A stretch of DNA of 13,867 nt from an uncultured Oscillospiraceae bacterium (lineage in GTDB: Bacteria > Bacillota > Clostridia > Oscillospirales > Oscillospiraceae): NCBI GenBank assembly GCA_958436045.1, contig CAUBIP010000045.1, forward strand, positions 1 to 13,867. Reading direction: 5' to 3'. Below, in pieces: positions 1 through 6,691 of the stretch. The notes under the pieces were generated by a model. That model saw nothing but the letters and a program-made list of their open reading frames with translations, ran no database searches and was not told where the DNA came from. The translations under genes were made by a program, and so were the position numbers. Numbering within the stretch: position 1 is the first letter of the stretch; each line of letters begins with the position of its first letter.

Positions 1-65
1 ACGCAACGCCGCTATCTCTTTCACTTCTGCCTGGTATTAACTGCGCTTCCGTAATACGCTTCGTT

Positions 66-94
66 AGTATACCAGCTCCCTGCACTTTTGTCAA
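66..94 (-). promoter_or_regulatory. Sigma-A promoter reading leftward out of the window
   Basis: Read on the minus strand there is a perfect TTGACA (89-94), a 17-base spacer and TATACT (66-71), which matches the vegetative consensus very closely. The -35 box overlaps the TGA stop of the gerAB gene (91-93), so a new transcription unit begins where the germination operon ends. Its gene or RNA lies left of position 1 and cannot be identified; about 60 bases of leader are visible and they contain no clear start codon with a ribosome site. No terminator separates the two units. Confidence 0.75.
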
Positions 95-1059
95 TATCTT
101 TTTCGCGAATTTTCCCCATTTTTTGCTTTTTCCAGAACAATCATACATATTGGGATAATTCCCCAGAATACCACTAAATATAGCACCACTGCACCGATGG
201 GGATCTCTTGCACCAAGCACGCAGCCAAAAACAGCAGGGCATAGAAGGTAAAAATTGCAGCGGCACTTTTCTTTTTTGTCAGGCAGTGGGTGAAGCTGCC
301 AAGGCTCGCCAGCGCGCAATACAGCGCAGCAGCCACCGCTGTGGACAGCACCGCGTCGAACCGCGCCGCCTGGCCCAGCAGACGGCTGGAGGCAGCCAGG
401 GCAAAAAACGGCAGCGGCTCCGTCGCAGCCAGCCGGGGCGAAAGGCAGCCTGCCGTCACGAGGGTGAGTAGCGCTGCCGCCGCTACGGCCGCCAGGAGCC
501 ACTTTCCGCTCCCGGCTTTCTCCGATGATGTATACCGGCTGACCACCGGGAACAAAAACACCGCAAACGCTCCCACAAGCTGCATCGGCCGCCCGGTCGG
601 ACGCAGCCAGGCACCGTGCAGCTGCGGCAGTGCCGCGAGGACGATCACGGCAGCCGTCACAGCCGGCAGCCAGACCAGCACGGCGCAGGTCGCCCGCGCC
701 GCCTTAGGCCCACGCCAAACAGCAGCCATAGCCAGGCACAAAAGCGGGATGGCGATCCAGGGAAATCCCCGGGTCAGATTTGGCACGATCGCATCGGCCT
801 GCCGCAGCAGCCAGCCACCGGCCAACGCCAGTCCCACGGCCTGGGCCCAGAGCAGGACCCGGGCCGCACCAGGGCCGATGACTGTCCGCGTCACATGTGC
901 CAGGTCCTGCAGCGGCTGCAGACGGCACAACAGCAAATAGAATCCCCCCGCAGCAGCGCCGCCTACGAGGACCCAGAGCCAGGAGGCCCGGACCGCCCAG
1001 AGCAGCATGGGGGCCGCCAGTGCGGCCAGGAGCCCCGCCCGTTCAGACCGTTGTTCCAT
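91..1059 (-). CDS. gerAB: GerAB-type spore germination permease
   Basis: This is the integral-membrane B subunit of a GerA-family germinant receptor. The family (amino acid/polyamine/organocation permease-like) sits in the spore inner membrane and helps sense nutrients. The 322-residue protein is almost entirely hydrophobic, with roughly nine to ten membrane segments (for example about residues 12-45, 65-90, 97-115, 122-145, 160-178, 186-205, 238-258, 268-305) and a short basic tail ending in RKRY. It is shorter than the usual ~360 residues. The segment near residue 232 (ARFDAVLST) resembles the conserved arginine-containing stretch before a late helix in GerAB. The start at 1059 was chosen because an AAGGGAGGT ribosome site lies 9 bases upstream; the open frame extends further but lacks such a site. 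It overlaps the end of the mini-gerAC gene by 17 bases, implying translational coupling. Its identification rests partly on gene context. Confidence 0.8.
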   Translation of the reverse strand: MEQRSERAGLLAALAAPMLLWAVRASWLWVLVGGAAAGGFYLLLCRLQPLQDLAHVTRTVIGPGAARVLLWAQAVGLALAGGWLLRQADAIVPNLTRGFPWIAIPLLCLAMAAVWRGPKAARATCAVLVWLPAVTAAVIVLAALPQLHGAWLRPTGRPMQLVGAFAVFLFPVVSRYTSSEKAGSGKWLLAAVAAAALLTLVTAGCLSPRLAATEPLPFFALAASSRLLGQAARFDAVLSTAVAAALYCALASLGSFTHCLTKKKSAAAIFTFYALLFLAACLVQEIPIGAVVLYLVVFWGIIPICMIVLEKAKNGENSRKRY

Positions 1060-1540
1060 CTGCGATCGTGTACCTCCCTTGCGTTTCTTCCAATCGCGGC
1101 ACGCAGACGCTGTCGCCATATTCCTGCGCCGCCCGCAGCTCCAGCAGCGTGACTGGGGACGGATGCTGCAGCAAAAACGCCGTCGCCTCCACCGCATCCG
1201 GCGGCGTCGCTACTTGATAGAGCTGCGCTGCGGGGCGCAGCTGCCGCATTTCCGCCAACTGCTGCCAGATATCCCCTGTCCCGGAAACGACAATCTGCTG
1301 CGCCGTCGCCAGGAACACATGCCCGGCGGCGTCGACCTGCAGATCCTCCAGGGCCTCGGCGAGGGTCGCCCCCGTCCCGGTCAAATCGCCCCCGCAGGCG
1401 ACCTGGCACTGCCCCTCTGCCGCGTGGATGACCAGCGTCTGTACCGGCAGCAGGCTCGCGACGTCGCTTGTCCGGAACGGGATCGCATGATAAACGCCCA
1501 GGACCAGCGCCAGGGCAAAAAGCAACCATAATTTCCGCAT
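1043..1540 (-). CDS. Miniature GerAC-like protein, N-terminal domain only, no lipobox
   Basis: The 165-residue protein lies between gerAA and gerAB, where a GerAC subunit would be expected. GerAC proteins are lipoproteins of roughly 370-400 residues. This one starts with a hydrophobic segment (about residues 4-17) but has no cysteine there, so it looks like an uncleaved anchor or ordinary signal peptide rather than a lipoprotein signal. Residues 35-130 fit the pattern of the GerAC N-terminal domain: short beta strands (QTLVIHA), a GTGATLAEALEDL helix entry near 55-67, then HVFLATAQQIVVSG (74-87) like the family's position-of-GH/K-ivi strand, and a DIWQQLAEMRQLRP helix (90-103). The large C-terminal domain is absent and there is no frameshift remnant before gerAB. 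Start: ATG at 1540, preceded by AGAGGT that overlaps the gerAA stop codon. The assignment is inference from pattern and context; an unrelated small membrane-anchored protein is possible. Confidence 0.6.
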   Translation of the reverse strand: MRKLWLLFALALVLGVYHAIPFRTSDVASLLPVQTLVIHAAEGQCQVACGGDLTGTGATLAEALEDLQVDAAGHVFLATAQQIVVSGTGDIWQQLAEMRQLRPAAQLYQVATPPDAVEATAFLLQHPSPVTLLELRAAQEYGDSVCVPRLEETQGRYTIADGTTV

Positions 1541-1543
1541 TTG

Positions 1544-2983
1544 CTACCTCTGATTTTTGGAATCCTGTGGATGCAGCGCGGCATCCCGGTATTTTTGCCG
1601 CCCCAGCCGGTGTCGGAGCAGCGCGCGGCTGCCCTGGACGCTGGAAAACGGCTGCAAATAGGCGACACCGAAGGACGTCAGCCCAGCCAGATGAATGAGC
1701 AGCGCAATGACGCCGCAGATCACGCCAAACAGCCCCGCGATGCTGGCGCAGACGGCCAGCAAAAAGCGCCACAGCCGCATGGCGTCGGACAGGTCCTTCC
1801 CCGGCAGGGCGTACCCGCAAATTCCTGCGATGGCCACGGCGACCAGGGCCGCCGGAGAAACGAGTCGCGCCTCGACGGCTGCGCTGCCGACGACGAGCCC
1901 GCCGATGATGGAGATCGTCTGCCCAATGGACTGGGGCAGGCTGATGCCCGCCTCCTGTAGCAGCTCAAAGGCGATCAGCAACCCCAGGACCTCCAATACT
2001 GTCGCAAAGGGGACCGCTTTCTTGCTCTCGATGATCGACTGCAGCAGTGCGTCGGGGATCATCTCCGGATGGAACGTCGTCATCGCGACATAAACTGCGG
2101 GCAGCAGCAAACTGATGAGCAGCGCCAGATAGCGGATGCAGCGGACGCAGGTGGCAGAGATATAATCCACGCCCCGGTCCTCCGGCGTCTGCATCAGATA
2201 GCCGATGTTCACCGGCAGCAGATAACCCTGGGGCAGGCCGTCCACCAACAGGCCGACGCGACCATCGAGAAGGCCCTGGCAGAATTTATCCGTCCGCTCT
2301 GTATATTGAATAAGCGGAAACGGCGTCGCCCGGGAGCCGGTGACATATTCCTCTACCGACGCCGGGGAGACCATGCCGTCAATGTCGATCTCCGCCAGGC
2401 GCTGCTTGAGCCGCCGCACCAGCTCCTTTGACGTCAGGCCCCGGATGGAAACGATGGCCACATTCGTCAGACTGCGCCGCCCGACGACCGTCTCATACAA
2501 TTGCAGCTCCGGTGTGCGCAGATGGCGGCGGATGAGGCTGGTGTTGGTGCGGATCGTCTCGGTAAAGGCGTCCTTCGGTCCCTTGACGGTGTTCTCCACC
2601 TCCGGGCGGGAGGGGCTGCGCTTTTCCTCTGTCTTATCCTCAAAAGCAATGGCCCCGGTCCCTTCAAACAGGACAACGCAAAATCCATTGACAAGCTTCC
2701 GGGCCGCCGTATCAAGGTCCGGGCAGACATCTGCCACGGAGTTATAGACCACCGTCTGCAGCGCCCGCTGGTACAGCTCCTGCATACTATTCCCCTGGAG
2801 ATTCTCCAGCAGCGGGCGGATGACGAAATCCGAAATATCGCCGCCGGAGGTCAGGCCGTCAATGGCATAGGTATGGACGGGAAAACCGCAGATCTCGACA
2901 GTGCGGTAATTGAAATCGCCAGCGTCGGCAAACAGTTCCCGGATGCGCCGGTCTGTGACCGGGCCTTTGTATTGCTGCTCCAT
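1544..2983 (-). CDS. gerAA: GerAA-family spore germinant receptor subunit A
   Basis: This is the A subunit of a Ger receptor, located in the spore inner membrane and needed for the response to small-molecule germinants. The 479 residues match the family's usual length. Recognisable blocks are GPKDAFTETIRTNTSLIRR (135-153), the PFPLIQYTER...LLDGRVGLLVDGLP stretch (221-251), FHPEMIPDALL (304-313), FELLQEAGISLPQSIG (339-354) and the GGLVVGSAAVEARLVSP segment (361-377). About four or five membrane helices lie between residues 283 and 435, followed by SFGVAYLQPF (437-446). The N-terminal ~250 residues form the soluble domain. Start at 2983 was chosen because GGGGTGAG lies just upstream and the length then fits; a frame opening as far as 3265 would run through the mnmE promoter and into mnmE. 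It heads an operon with the mini-gerAC gene (3-base gap) and gerAB. Such operons are usually under forespore sigma-G, but I could not see a clear sigma-G promoter. Confidence 0.95.
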   Translation of the reverse strand: MEQQYKGPVTDRRIRELFADAGDFNYRTVEICGFPVHTYAIDGLTSGGDISDFVIRPLLENLQGNSMQELYQRALQTVVYNSVADVCPDLDTAARKLVNGFCVVLFEGTGAIAFEDKTEEKRSPSRPEVENTVKGPKDAFTETIRTNTSLIRRHLRTPELQLYETVVGRRSLTNVAIVSIRGLTSKELVRRLKQRLAEIDIDGMVSPASVEEYVTGSRATPFPLIQYTERTDKFCQGLLDGRVGLLVDGLPQGYLLPVNIGYLMQTPEDRGVDYISATCVRCIRYLALLISLLLPAVYVAMTTFHPEMIPDALLQSIIESKKAVPFATVLEVLGLLIAFELLQEAGISLPQSIGQTISIIGGLVVGSAAVEARLVSPAALVAVAIAGICGYALPGKDLSDAMRLWRFLLAVCASIAGLFGVICGVIALLIHLAGLTSFGVAYLQPFSSVQGSRALLRHRLGRQKYRDAALHPQDSKNQR

Positions 2984-3039
2984 GTATCTCACCCCATGCC
3001 ATAGCGTTCCCGCCGGGCGGGGATCTATGCAAAAAGCGC

Positions 3040-3068
3040 TTGTGAAAAAAGTTGGCGTAACGTATAAT
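3040..3068 (+). promoter_or_regulatory. Sigma-A promoter for the mnmE operon
   Basis: TTGTGA (3040-3045), a 17-base spacer and a perfect TATAAT (3063-3068) lie 33 bases before the mnmE start codon. The promoter sits in the 118-base gap between the divergent gerAA and mnmE genes, close enough that the two transcription starts could interfere. A GC-rich inverted repeat (CCCGC-CGG-GCGGG, 3009-3021) lies on the gerAA side of it. Confidence 0.75.
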
Positions 3069-3101
3069 AAGAAGAAACGACGCAAAAGGGGGAGATTCGA
3101 T

Positions 3102-4463
3102 ATGGCAGATACCATTGCGGCCATCGCATCGGGGAAGATTCCCTGTGCCATCGGCATTCTGCGGCTCTCCGGTGACGGCTGCGCAGAGATCGCCGGGCAA
3201 GTTTTTGACCTGCAGGCGGGCATTCCGCTGGCGCAGGCGCCGAATCGCAAACTGATGCTGGGCACGCTGCGGGATCTCCAGGGCCGGGTGATTGACCAGG
3301 CTCTGGCTGTCTACACCCGTGCGCCCCACACCTATACCGGGGAGGATACGGTGGAGCTGCAGTGCCACGGCAGCCCCGCCGTCCTGGCCGCCGGGCTGGA
3401 GGCGCTGTTTGCCGCTGGAGCGCGGCAAGCGGGCCCCGGCGAATTTACAAAGCGGGCCTTTTTAAACGGGCAGATGGACCTGACCCAAGCCGAGGCCGTC
3501 ATCGACCTCATTGACGCCGAGACGGCGGACGCGGCCGCCAATGCCGCGGGGCAGGTCGGCGGCGCATTGGTCCGGCAGCTGGAGCCGATCTACCAGAGCC
3601 TGGTCGACCTGTGCAGCCATTTTCACGCCGTACTGGACTACCCGGACGAGGATATCGACGAATTCCGGCTGGAAAATTTCTCCGGTGTGCTGCAAAGCGC
3701 CACCCAGCAGCTAGAGCGGCTGCTGGGCACCTGCGCCCAGGGGCAGTATTTAAAGCTGGGCGTAGCGACGGTGCTGCTGGGCAAGCCCAATGTCGGAAAA
3801 TCCAGCCTGCTCAATGCCCTGGCAGGCTTTGACCGGGTCATCGTGACCGACATCGCCGGAACAACCCGGGACACCGTCGAGCAGACTGTGAAGCTAGGCA
3901 GTACTCTCTTCCGCCTGCTGGACACCGCCGGGATCCGGGAGACGGAAAATGAGATTGAAGCCATGGGCGTCGCCCGCAGCCGTGCGGCGGCGCAGGAGGC
4001 GGAGCTGGCGCTCTTCCTCTGCGACAGCGCCGCCCCACTGACGCAGGAGGATCGGCAGGCCATGCAGGCCGCAGCCACGGCAAAGCACGCCATCGGGATC
4101 CTCAACAAAGCCGACCTGCCCCAGGCCGTTTCCCCGGCGGAGCTGCCCTTTGACGAAGTCTTCTCCGTCAGCGCGAAAACCGGGCAGGGGCTGGATGCGC
4201 TGCGGCAGGCGCTGGCCGAGAAATTCTCCGGCGGCGCGCCCTGCGACGGCTCGATCTTAACGAACCCCCGGCAGGCAGGCGCAGTCCGCTGCGCCCACGC
4301 GGCGTTGGAACGCGCCCTGGCCGGTCTGCAAGCGCAGATGACGCCGGACGCCGTCTTATTAGATGTAGAGGCCGCCATGCAGGCGATTGGGGAGTTGACC
4401 GGCAAGACCATCCGGGAGGATATCACCCAACGCATCTTCTCCCGGTTCTGTGTTGGCAAATAA
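3102..4463 (+). CDS. mnmE: tRNA uridine-5-carboxymethylaminomethyl modification GTPase MnmE (TrmE)
   Basis: MnmE acts with MnmG to install the 5-carboxymethylaminomethyl group on wobble U34 of certain tRNAs, using GTP hydrolysis and a tetrahydrofolate-bound one-carbon unit. The 453-residue protein has the full architecture: an N-terminal folate-binding domain (1-~118, including YTGEDTVELQCHG 78-90 and GEFTKRAFLNGQMDLTQAEAV 113-133), a helical domain, an inserted Ras-like G domain with P-loop GKPNVGKS (227-234), TTRD (254-257), DTAG (274-277), NKAD (335-338) and SAK (357-359), and the C-terminal FCVGK with the conserved Cys450. Near residue 11 it reads GKIPCAIGIL in place of the glycine-rich PPGEGG seen in many homologues. 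ATG at 3102 has AGGGGGAG 8 bases upstream; a frame opening at 2910 runs back across the promoter and gerAA and is not used. It leads a four-gene operon, with the next start 25 bases after its stop. In many Firmicutes mnmE lies beside mnmG near the replication origin; that is not seen here. Confidence 0.97.
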   Translation: MADTIAAIASGKIPCAIGILRLSGDGCAEIAGQVFDLQAGIPLAQAPNRKLMLGTLRDLQGRVIDQALAVYTRAPHTYTGEDTVELQCHGSPAVLAAGLEALFAAGARQAGPGEFTKRAFLNGQMDLTQAEAVIDLIDAETADAAANAAGQVGGALVRQLEPIYQSLVDLCSHFHAVLDYPDEDIDEFRLENFSGVLQSATQQLERLLGTCAQGQYLKLGVATVLLGKPNVGKSSLLNALAGFDRVIVTDIAGTTRDTVEQTVKLGSTLFRLLDTAGIRETENEIEAMGVARSRAAAQEAELALFLCDSAAPLTQEDRQAMQAAATAKHAIGILNKADLPQAVSPAELPFDEVFSVSAKTGQGLDALRQALAEKFSGGAPCDGSILTNPRQAGAVRCAHAALERALAGLQAQMTPDAVLLDVEAAMQAIGELTGKTIREDITQRIFSRFCVGK

Positions 4464-4488
4464 AGCAGGAAAGCGAGCGTAAGAGACT

Positions 4489-5631
4489 ATGATCGCATAT
4501 TTTGATAACTCCGCAACGACGAAGCCCTGCCCGGAGGCGGTGGACGCCGTGCGGGCGCTTTTGGAAAATGAATGGGGCAACCCCTCCTCCGTCCACCGGC
4601 TGGGCATCCAGGCCCGCCAGGCGCTGACCCGGGCAAGAGGCCAGGTCGCCCAGGCCATGGGTGCGGAGGAAAGCCGTGTATTTTTCACCTCCGGCGGCAC
4701 AGAGGCGGATAACTGGGCTATTTTCTCCGCCGCTGAGCGCCTGGGCAAGCGGGGCAAGCATATCATCACGACGGCCGTGGAGCACCACGCCGTGCTGCAT
4801 CCGATGCAAAAGCTGGCCCAGCAGGGCTTTGATGTCACATTTCTGCCGCCGGACGAGGCCGGGCGCGTCAGCCTGGCGCAGCTGCAGGCGGCGCTGCGGC
4901 CGGATACGATCCTCGTCTCCATCATGCTGGTCAACAACGAGACCGGCGCGGTGATGCCCATCGAGAAAATGGCCAAGCTGACCCATCGCCAGTGCCCCGC
5001 GGCGCTGTTTCATACCGACGCCGTGCAGGGGCTTTTTAAAGTCCCCTTCCAGGCAAAAACGTTGGGGGCGGACCTCATCAGTGTCTCCGGGCATAAGATT
5101 CACGCCATCAAGGGCAGCGGCGCGCTGTATATCCGTCCGGGCCTGACACTGCCGCCGCTGCTGCTGGGCGGCGGACAGGAGCAGAATTACCGCTCCGGGA
5201 CGGAAGCGCTGCCTGCTATCGCCGCCCTTGGCGCAGCCTGCGCCGCGGCCTATCCGACCCGCATGGCTGACCTGCGGCATCAGGCCGCGCTGCGCGACAA
5301 GCTGCGGCAAAAAATCGCCCAGCTGCCGGGCTGGCAGCTCCTCGGCGCGGCAGAAGCGCCGCAGATCATCAGCTGCGCGCTGCCAGGCGTCCCCAGCCAG
5401 AATATCATCAACCTACTGCAGGACCACGACTGCTATGTCTCCGCAGGCTCTGCCTGCAGCAAGGGCCATCGCAGCCATGTGCTGCAGGCGTGCGGCCTGC
5501 CTCCTGCCGTGATCGACAGCAGCATCCGCATCTCCCTCTCCCGTTTCACAACGGAGGCGGAGGCTGCGCAGCTGCTTGCCGCTATGCAGGCGGCCACCGC
5601 ATATTTTAAAGCGCACGAAAAGCGCAGATAA
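4489..5631 (+). CDS. Cysteine desulfurase, NifS/IscS family
   Basis: This PLP enzyme converts cysteine to alanine and holds the sulfur as a persulfide for Fe-S cluster assembly or tRNA thiolation. The 380-residue sequence has the class V aminotransferase landmarks: YFDNSATT (4-11), FTSGGTEADN (66-75), the ring-stacking histidine in VEHHAVLH (97-104), MLVNNETGA (146-154), HTDAVQ (175-180), the PLP-binding lysine K203 in SVSGHKIHAIKG (198-209) and RSGTEA (235-240). The persulfide cysteine is C323 in SAGSACSKGHRSHVL (318-332). That loop is about two residues shorter than the GSACTSASLEPSYVL type of IscS and resembles the clostridial subgroup often found beside thiI; no thiI is present here. The ribosome site is weak (AAGAGA directly before the ATG, AGGA further off), which suggests translational coupling to mnmE 25 bases upstream. 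Sulfur delivery to MnmA for the 2-thio group of the same wobble uridine is an attractive but unproven role. Confidence 0.93.
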   Translation: MIAYFDNSATTKPCPEAVDAVRALLENEWGNPSSVHRLGIQARQALTRARGQVAQAMGAEESRVFFTSGGTEADNWAIFSAAERLGKRGKHIITTAVEHHAVLHPMQKLAQQGFDVTFLPPDEAGRVSLAQLQAALRPDTILVSIMLVNNETGAVMPIEKMAKLTHRQCPAALFHTDAVQGLFKVPFQAKTLGADLISVSGHKIHAIKGSGALYIRPGLTLPPLLLGGGQEQNYRSGTEALPAIAALGAACAAAYPTRMADLRHQAALRDKLRQKIAQLPGWQLLGAAEAPQIISCALPGVPSQNIINLLQDHDCYVSAGSACSKGHRSHVLQACGLPPAVIDSSIRISLSRFTTEAEAAQLLAAMQAATAYFKAHEKRR

Positions 5632-5656
5632 TCGGAACAAAAAAGGAGATCTGCTT

Positions 5657-6691
5657 ATGGCGACCATCACACTGGGCAAAACGGGCATCACCTGCCAGCG
5701 CAACGGCTTCGGAGCGCTGCCAGTGCAGCGAATCAGCCAGGAGGACGCGGTCCGTCTCCTGCGCCGGGCCTTTGACGGCGGCATCCGCTTTTTCGACTCT
5801 GCCCGGGCTTATACCGACAGCGAGGAAAAGCTGGGCGCAGCCTTTGGCCCCCTGGGCATCCGCGACCAGATCTATCTTGCCACCAAAACCCATGCAAAAA
5901 CGCCGGAGGAATTCTGGCAGCATCTGGAGACCTCCCTGCGGCTACTCCAGACAGACTACATCGACCTCTACCAGTTCCATCTGCCGCCGGTCTGTTACCG
6001 GCCCGGCGACGGTACCGGAATGTATGAATGCATGCTGGAGGCCAAGCGCCGGGGCATGATCCGCCACATCGGCCTGACGAACCACGCGCTCTCCGTGGCG
6101 CAGGACTGCATCGACTCCGGCCTTTATGAAACGCTGCAATTTCCGCTGAGCTATCTCTCCGGGCCGCAGGAGCTGGCCCTGGTCGAGGGCTGCAGGCAGG
6201 CAAATATGGGCTACATCGCCATGAAGGCGCTGGCCGGCGGGCTGATCCTGAATGCCGCAGCAGCTGCCGCTTGGATGGCGCAGTTTGACCATGTGCTGCC
6301 CATCTGGGGCATTCAGCGGGAGCGGGAGCTGGAAGAATTCCTCGCCTTTATCGACGAGCCGCCCGCCATGACCCTGGCGCTGGAAGCCGTGATCGCCAAG
6401 GACCGGCAGGAGCTGGTGGGCGATTTCTGCCGGGGCTGCGGCTACTGCATGCCCTGCCCCCAAGGCATTGAGATCAACCAGTGCGCCCGGATGTCCCTGA
6501 TGATGCGCCGGGCCCCTGCCGCACCGTATCTCACCGCGCATTGGCAGCAGGAGATGGCAAAAATTTCCACCTGCCTGCACTGCGGCAAATGCGCCGCCAA
6601 ATGTCCGTATCACCTGGATACCCCGGCGCTGCTGGCAAAAAACTACGCCGATTACCAGGCGATCCTGGCCGGGGAGGTCAGCGTCACATAA
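5657..6691 (+). CDS. Aldo/keto reductase with C-terminal 2x[4Fe-4S] ferredoxin domain
   Basis: This is a predicted NAD(P)H-linked or ferredoxin-linked oxidoreductase of 344 residues. Residues 1-~250 form an aldo/keto reductase barrel with the catalytic tetrad visible as D47, Y52, K77 and H108 (FFDSARAYTDSE, LATKTHA, LYQFHLP). Residues 250-320 add two cluster motifs: C258-x2-C261-x2-C264-x2-C267-P and C306-x2-C309-x2-C312-x3-C316-P, each suited to one [4Fe-4S] cluster. This fusion is common in anaerobic Clostridia and archaea, where substrates are mostly unknown; electron exchange between a nicotinamide cofactor and the clusters is the likely chemistry. The ATG at 5657 follows AAAGGAGAT by 8 bases; the open frame reaches back to 5576 inside the upstream gene. 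It starts 25 bases after the cysteine desulfurase stop, so enzyme and Fe-S supplier are co-transcribed. Its TAA stop (6689-6691) overlaps the probable start of the next gene. Confidence 0.92.
   Translation: MATITLGKTGITCQRNGFGALPVQRISQEDAVRLLRRAFDGGIRFFDSARAYTDSEEKLGAAFGPLGIRDQIYLATKTHAKTPEEFWQHLETSLRLLQTDYIDLYQFHLPPVCYRPGDGTGMYECMLEAKRRGMIRHIGLTNHALSVAQDCIDSGLYETLQFPLSYLSGPQELALVEGCRQANMGYIAMKALAGGLILNAAAAAAWMAQFDHVLPIWGIQRERELEEFLAFIDEPPAMTLALEAVIAKDRQELVGDFCRGCGYCMPCPQGIEINQCARMSLMMRRAPAAPYLTAHWQQEMAKISTCLHCGKCAAKCPYHLDTPALLAKNYADYQAILAGEVSVT
6671..6678 (+). promoter_or_regulatory. Strong ribosome binding site placed before an ATA codon
   Basis: GGGGAGGT lies inside the last codons of the aldo/keto reductase gene and 9 bases before ATA at 6688. 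No ATG, GTG or TTG in the downstream frame is within reach, so this site is the main evidence that translation of the MBL hydrolase begins at or next to 6688. Confidence 0.6.

Noticed and set aside
1..60. Partial coding region at the left edge on the plus strand
   Set aside because: All three frames are open over this short span, so openness carries no weight, and the minus-strand promoter explains the region better.
290..940. 216-codon open frame on the plus strand
   Set aside because: It is antisense to gerAB and made of Ala/Arg/Ser-rich sequence without motifs.
2984..3060. Sigma-G promoter for gerAA
   Set aside because: GCATAG on the minus strand (near 3024-3029) resembles a sigma-G -35 box, but no CATnnTA-like -10 lies at the right distance.
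4423..5310. 295-codon open frame on the minus strand
   Set aside because: It is a shadow of the cysteine desulfurase gene on the opposite strand, with no family resemblance.
6601..6687. Upstream ATG (6601) as start of the MBL hydrolase
   Set aside because: It would add 29 residues encoded within the reductase's second Fe-S motif and has no Shine-Dalgarno sequence nearby. The site before 6688 is far better placed, though this alternative is not fully excluded.
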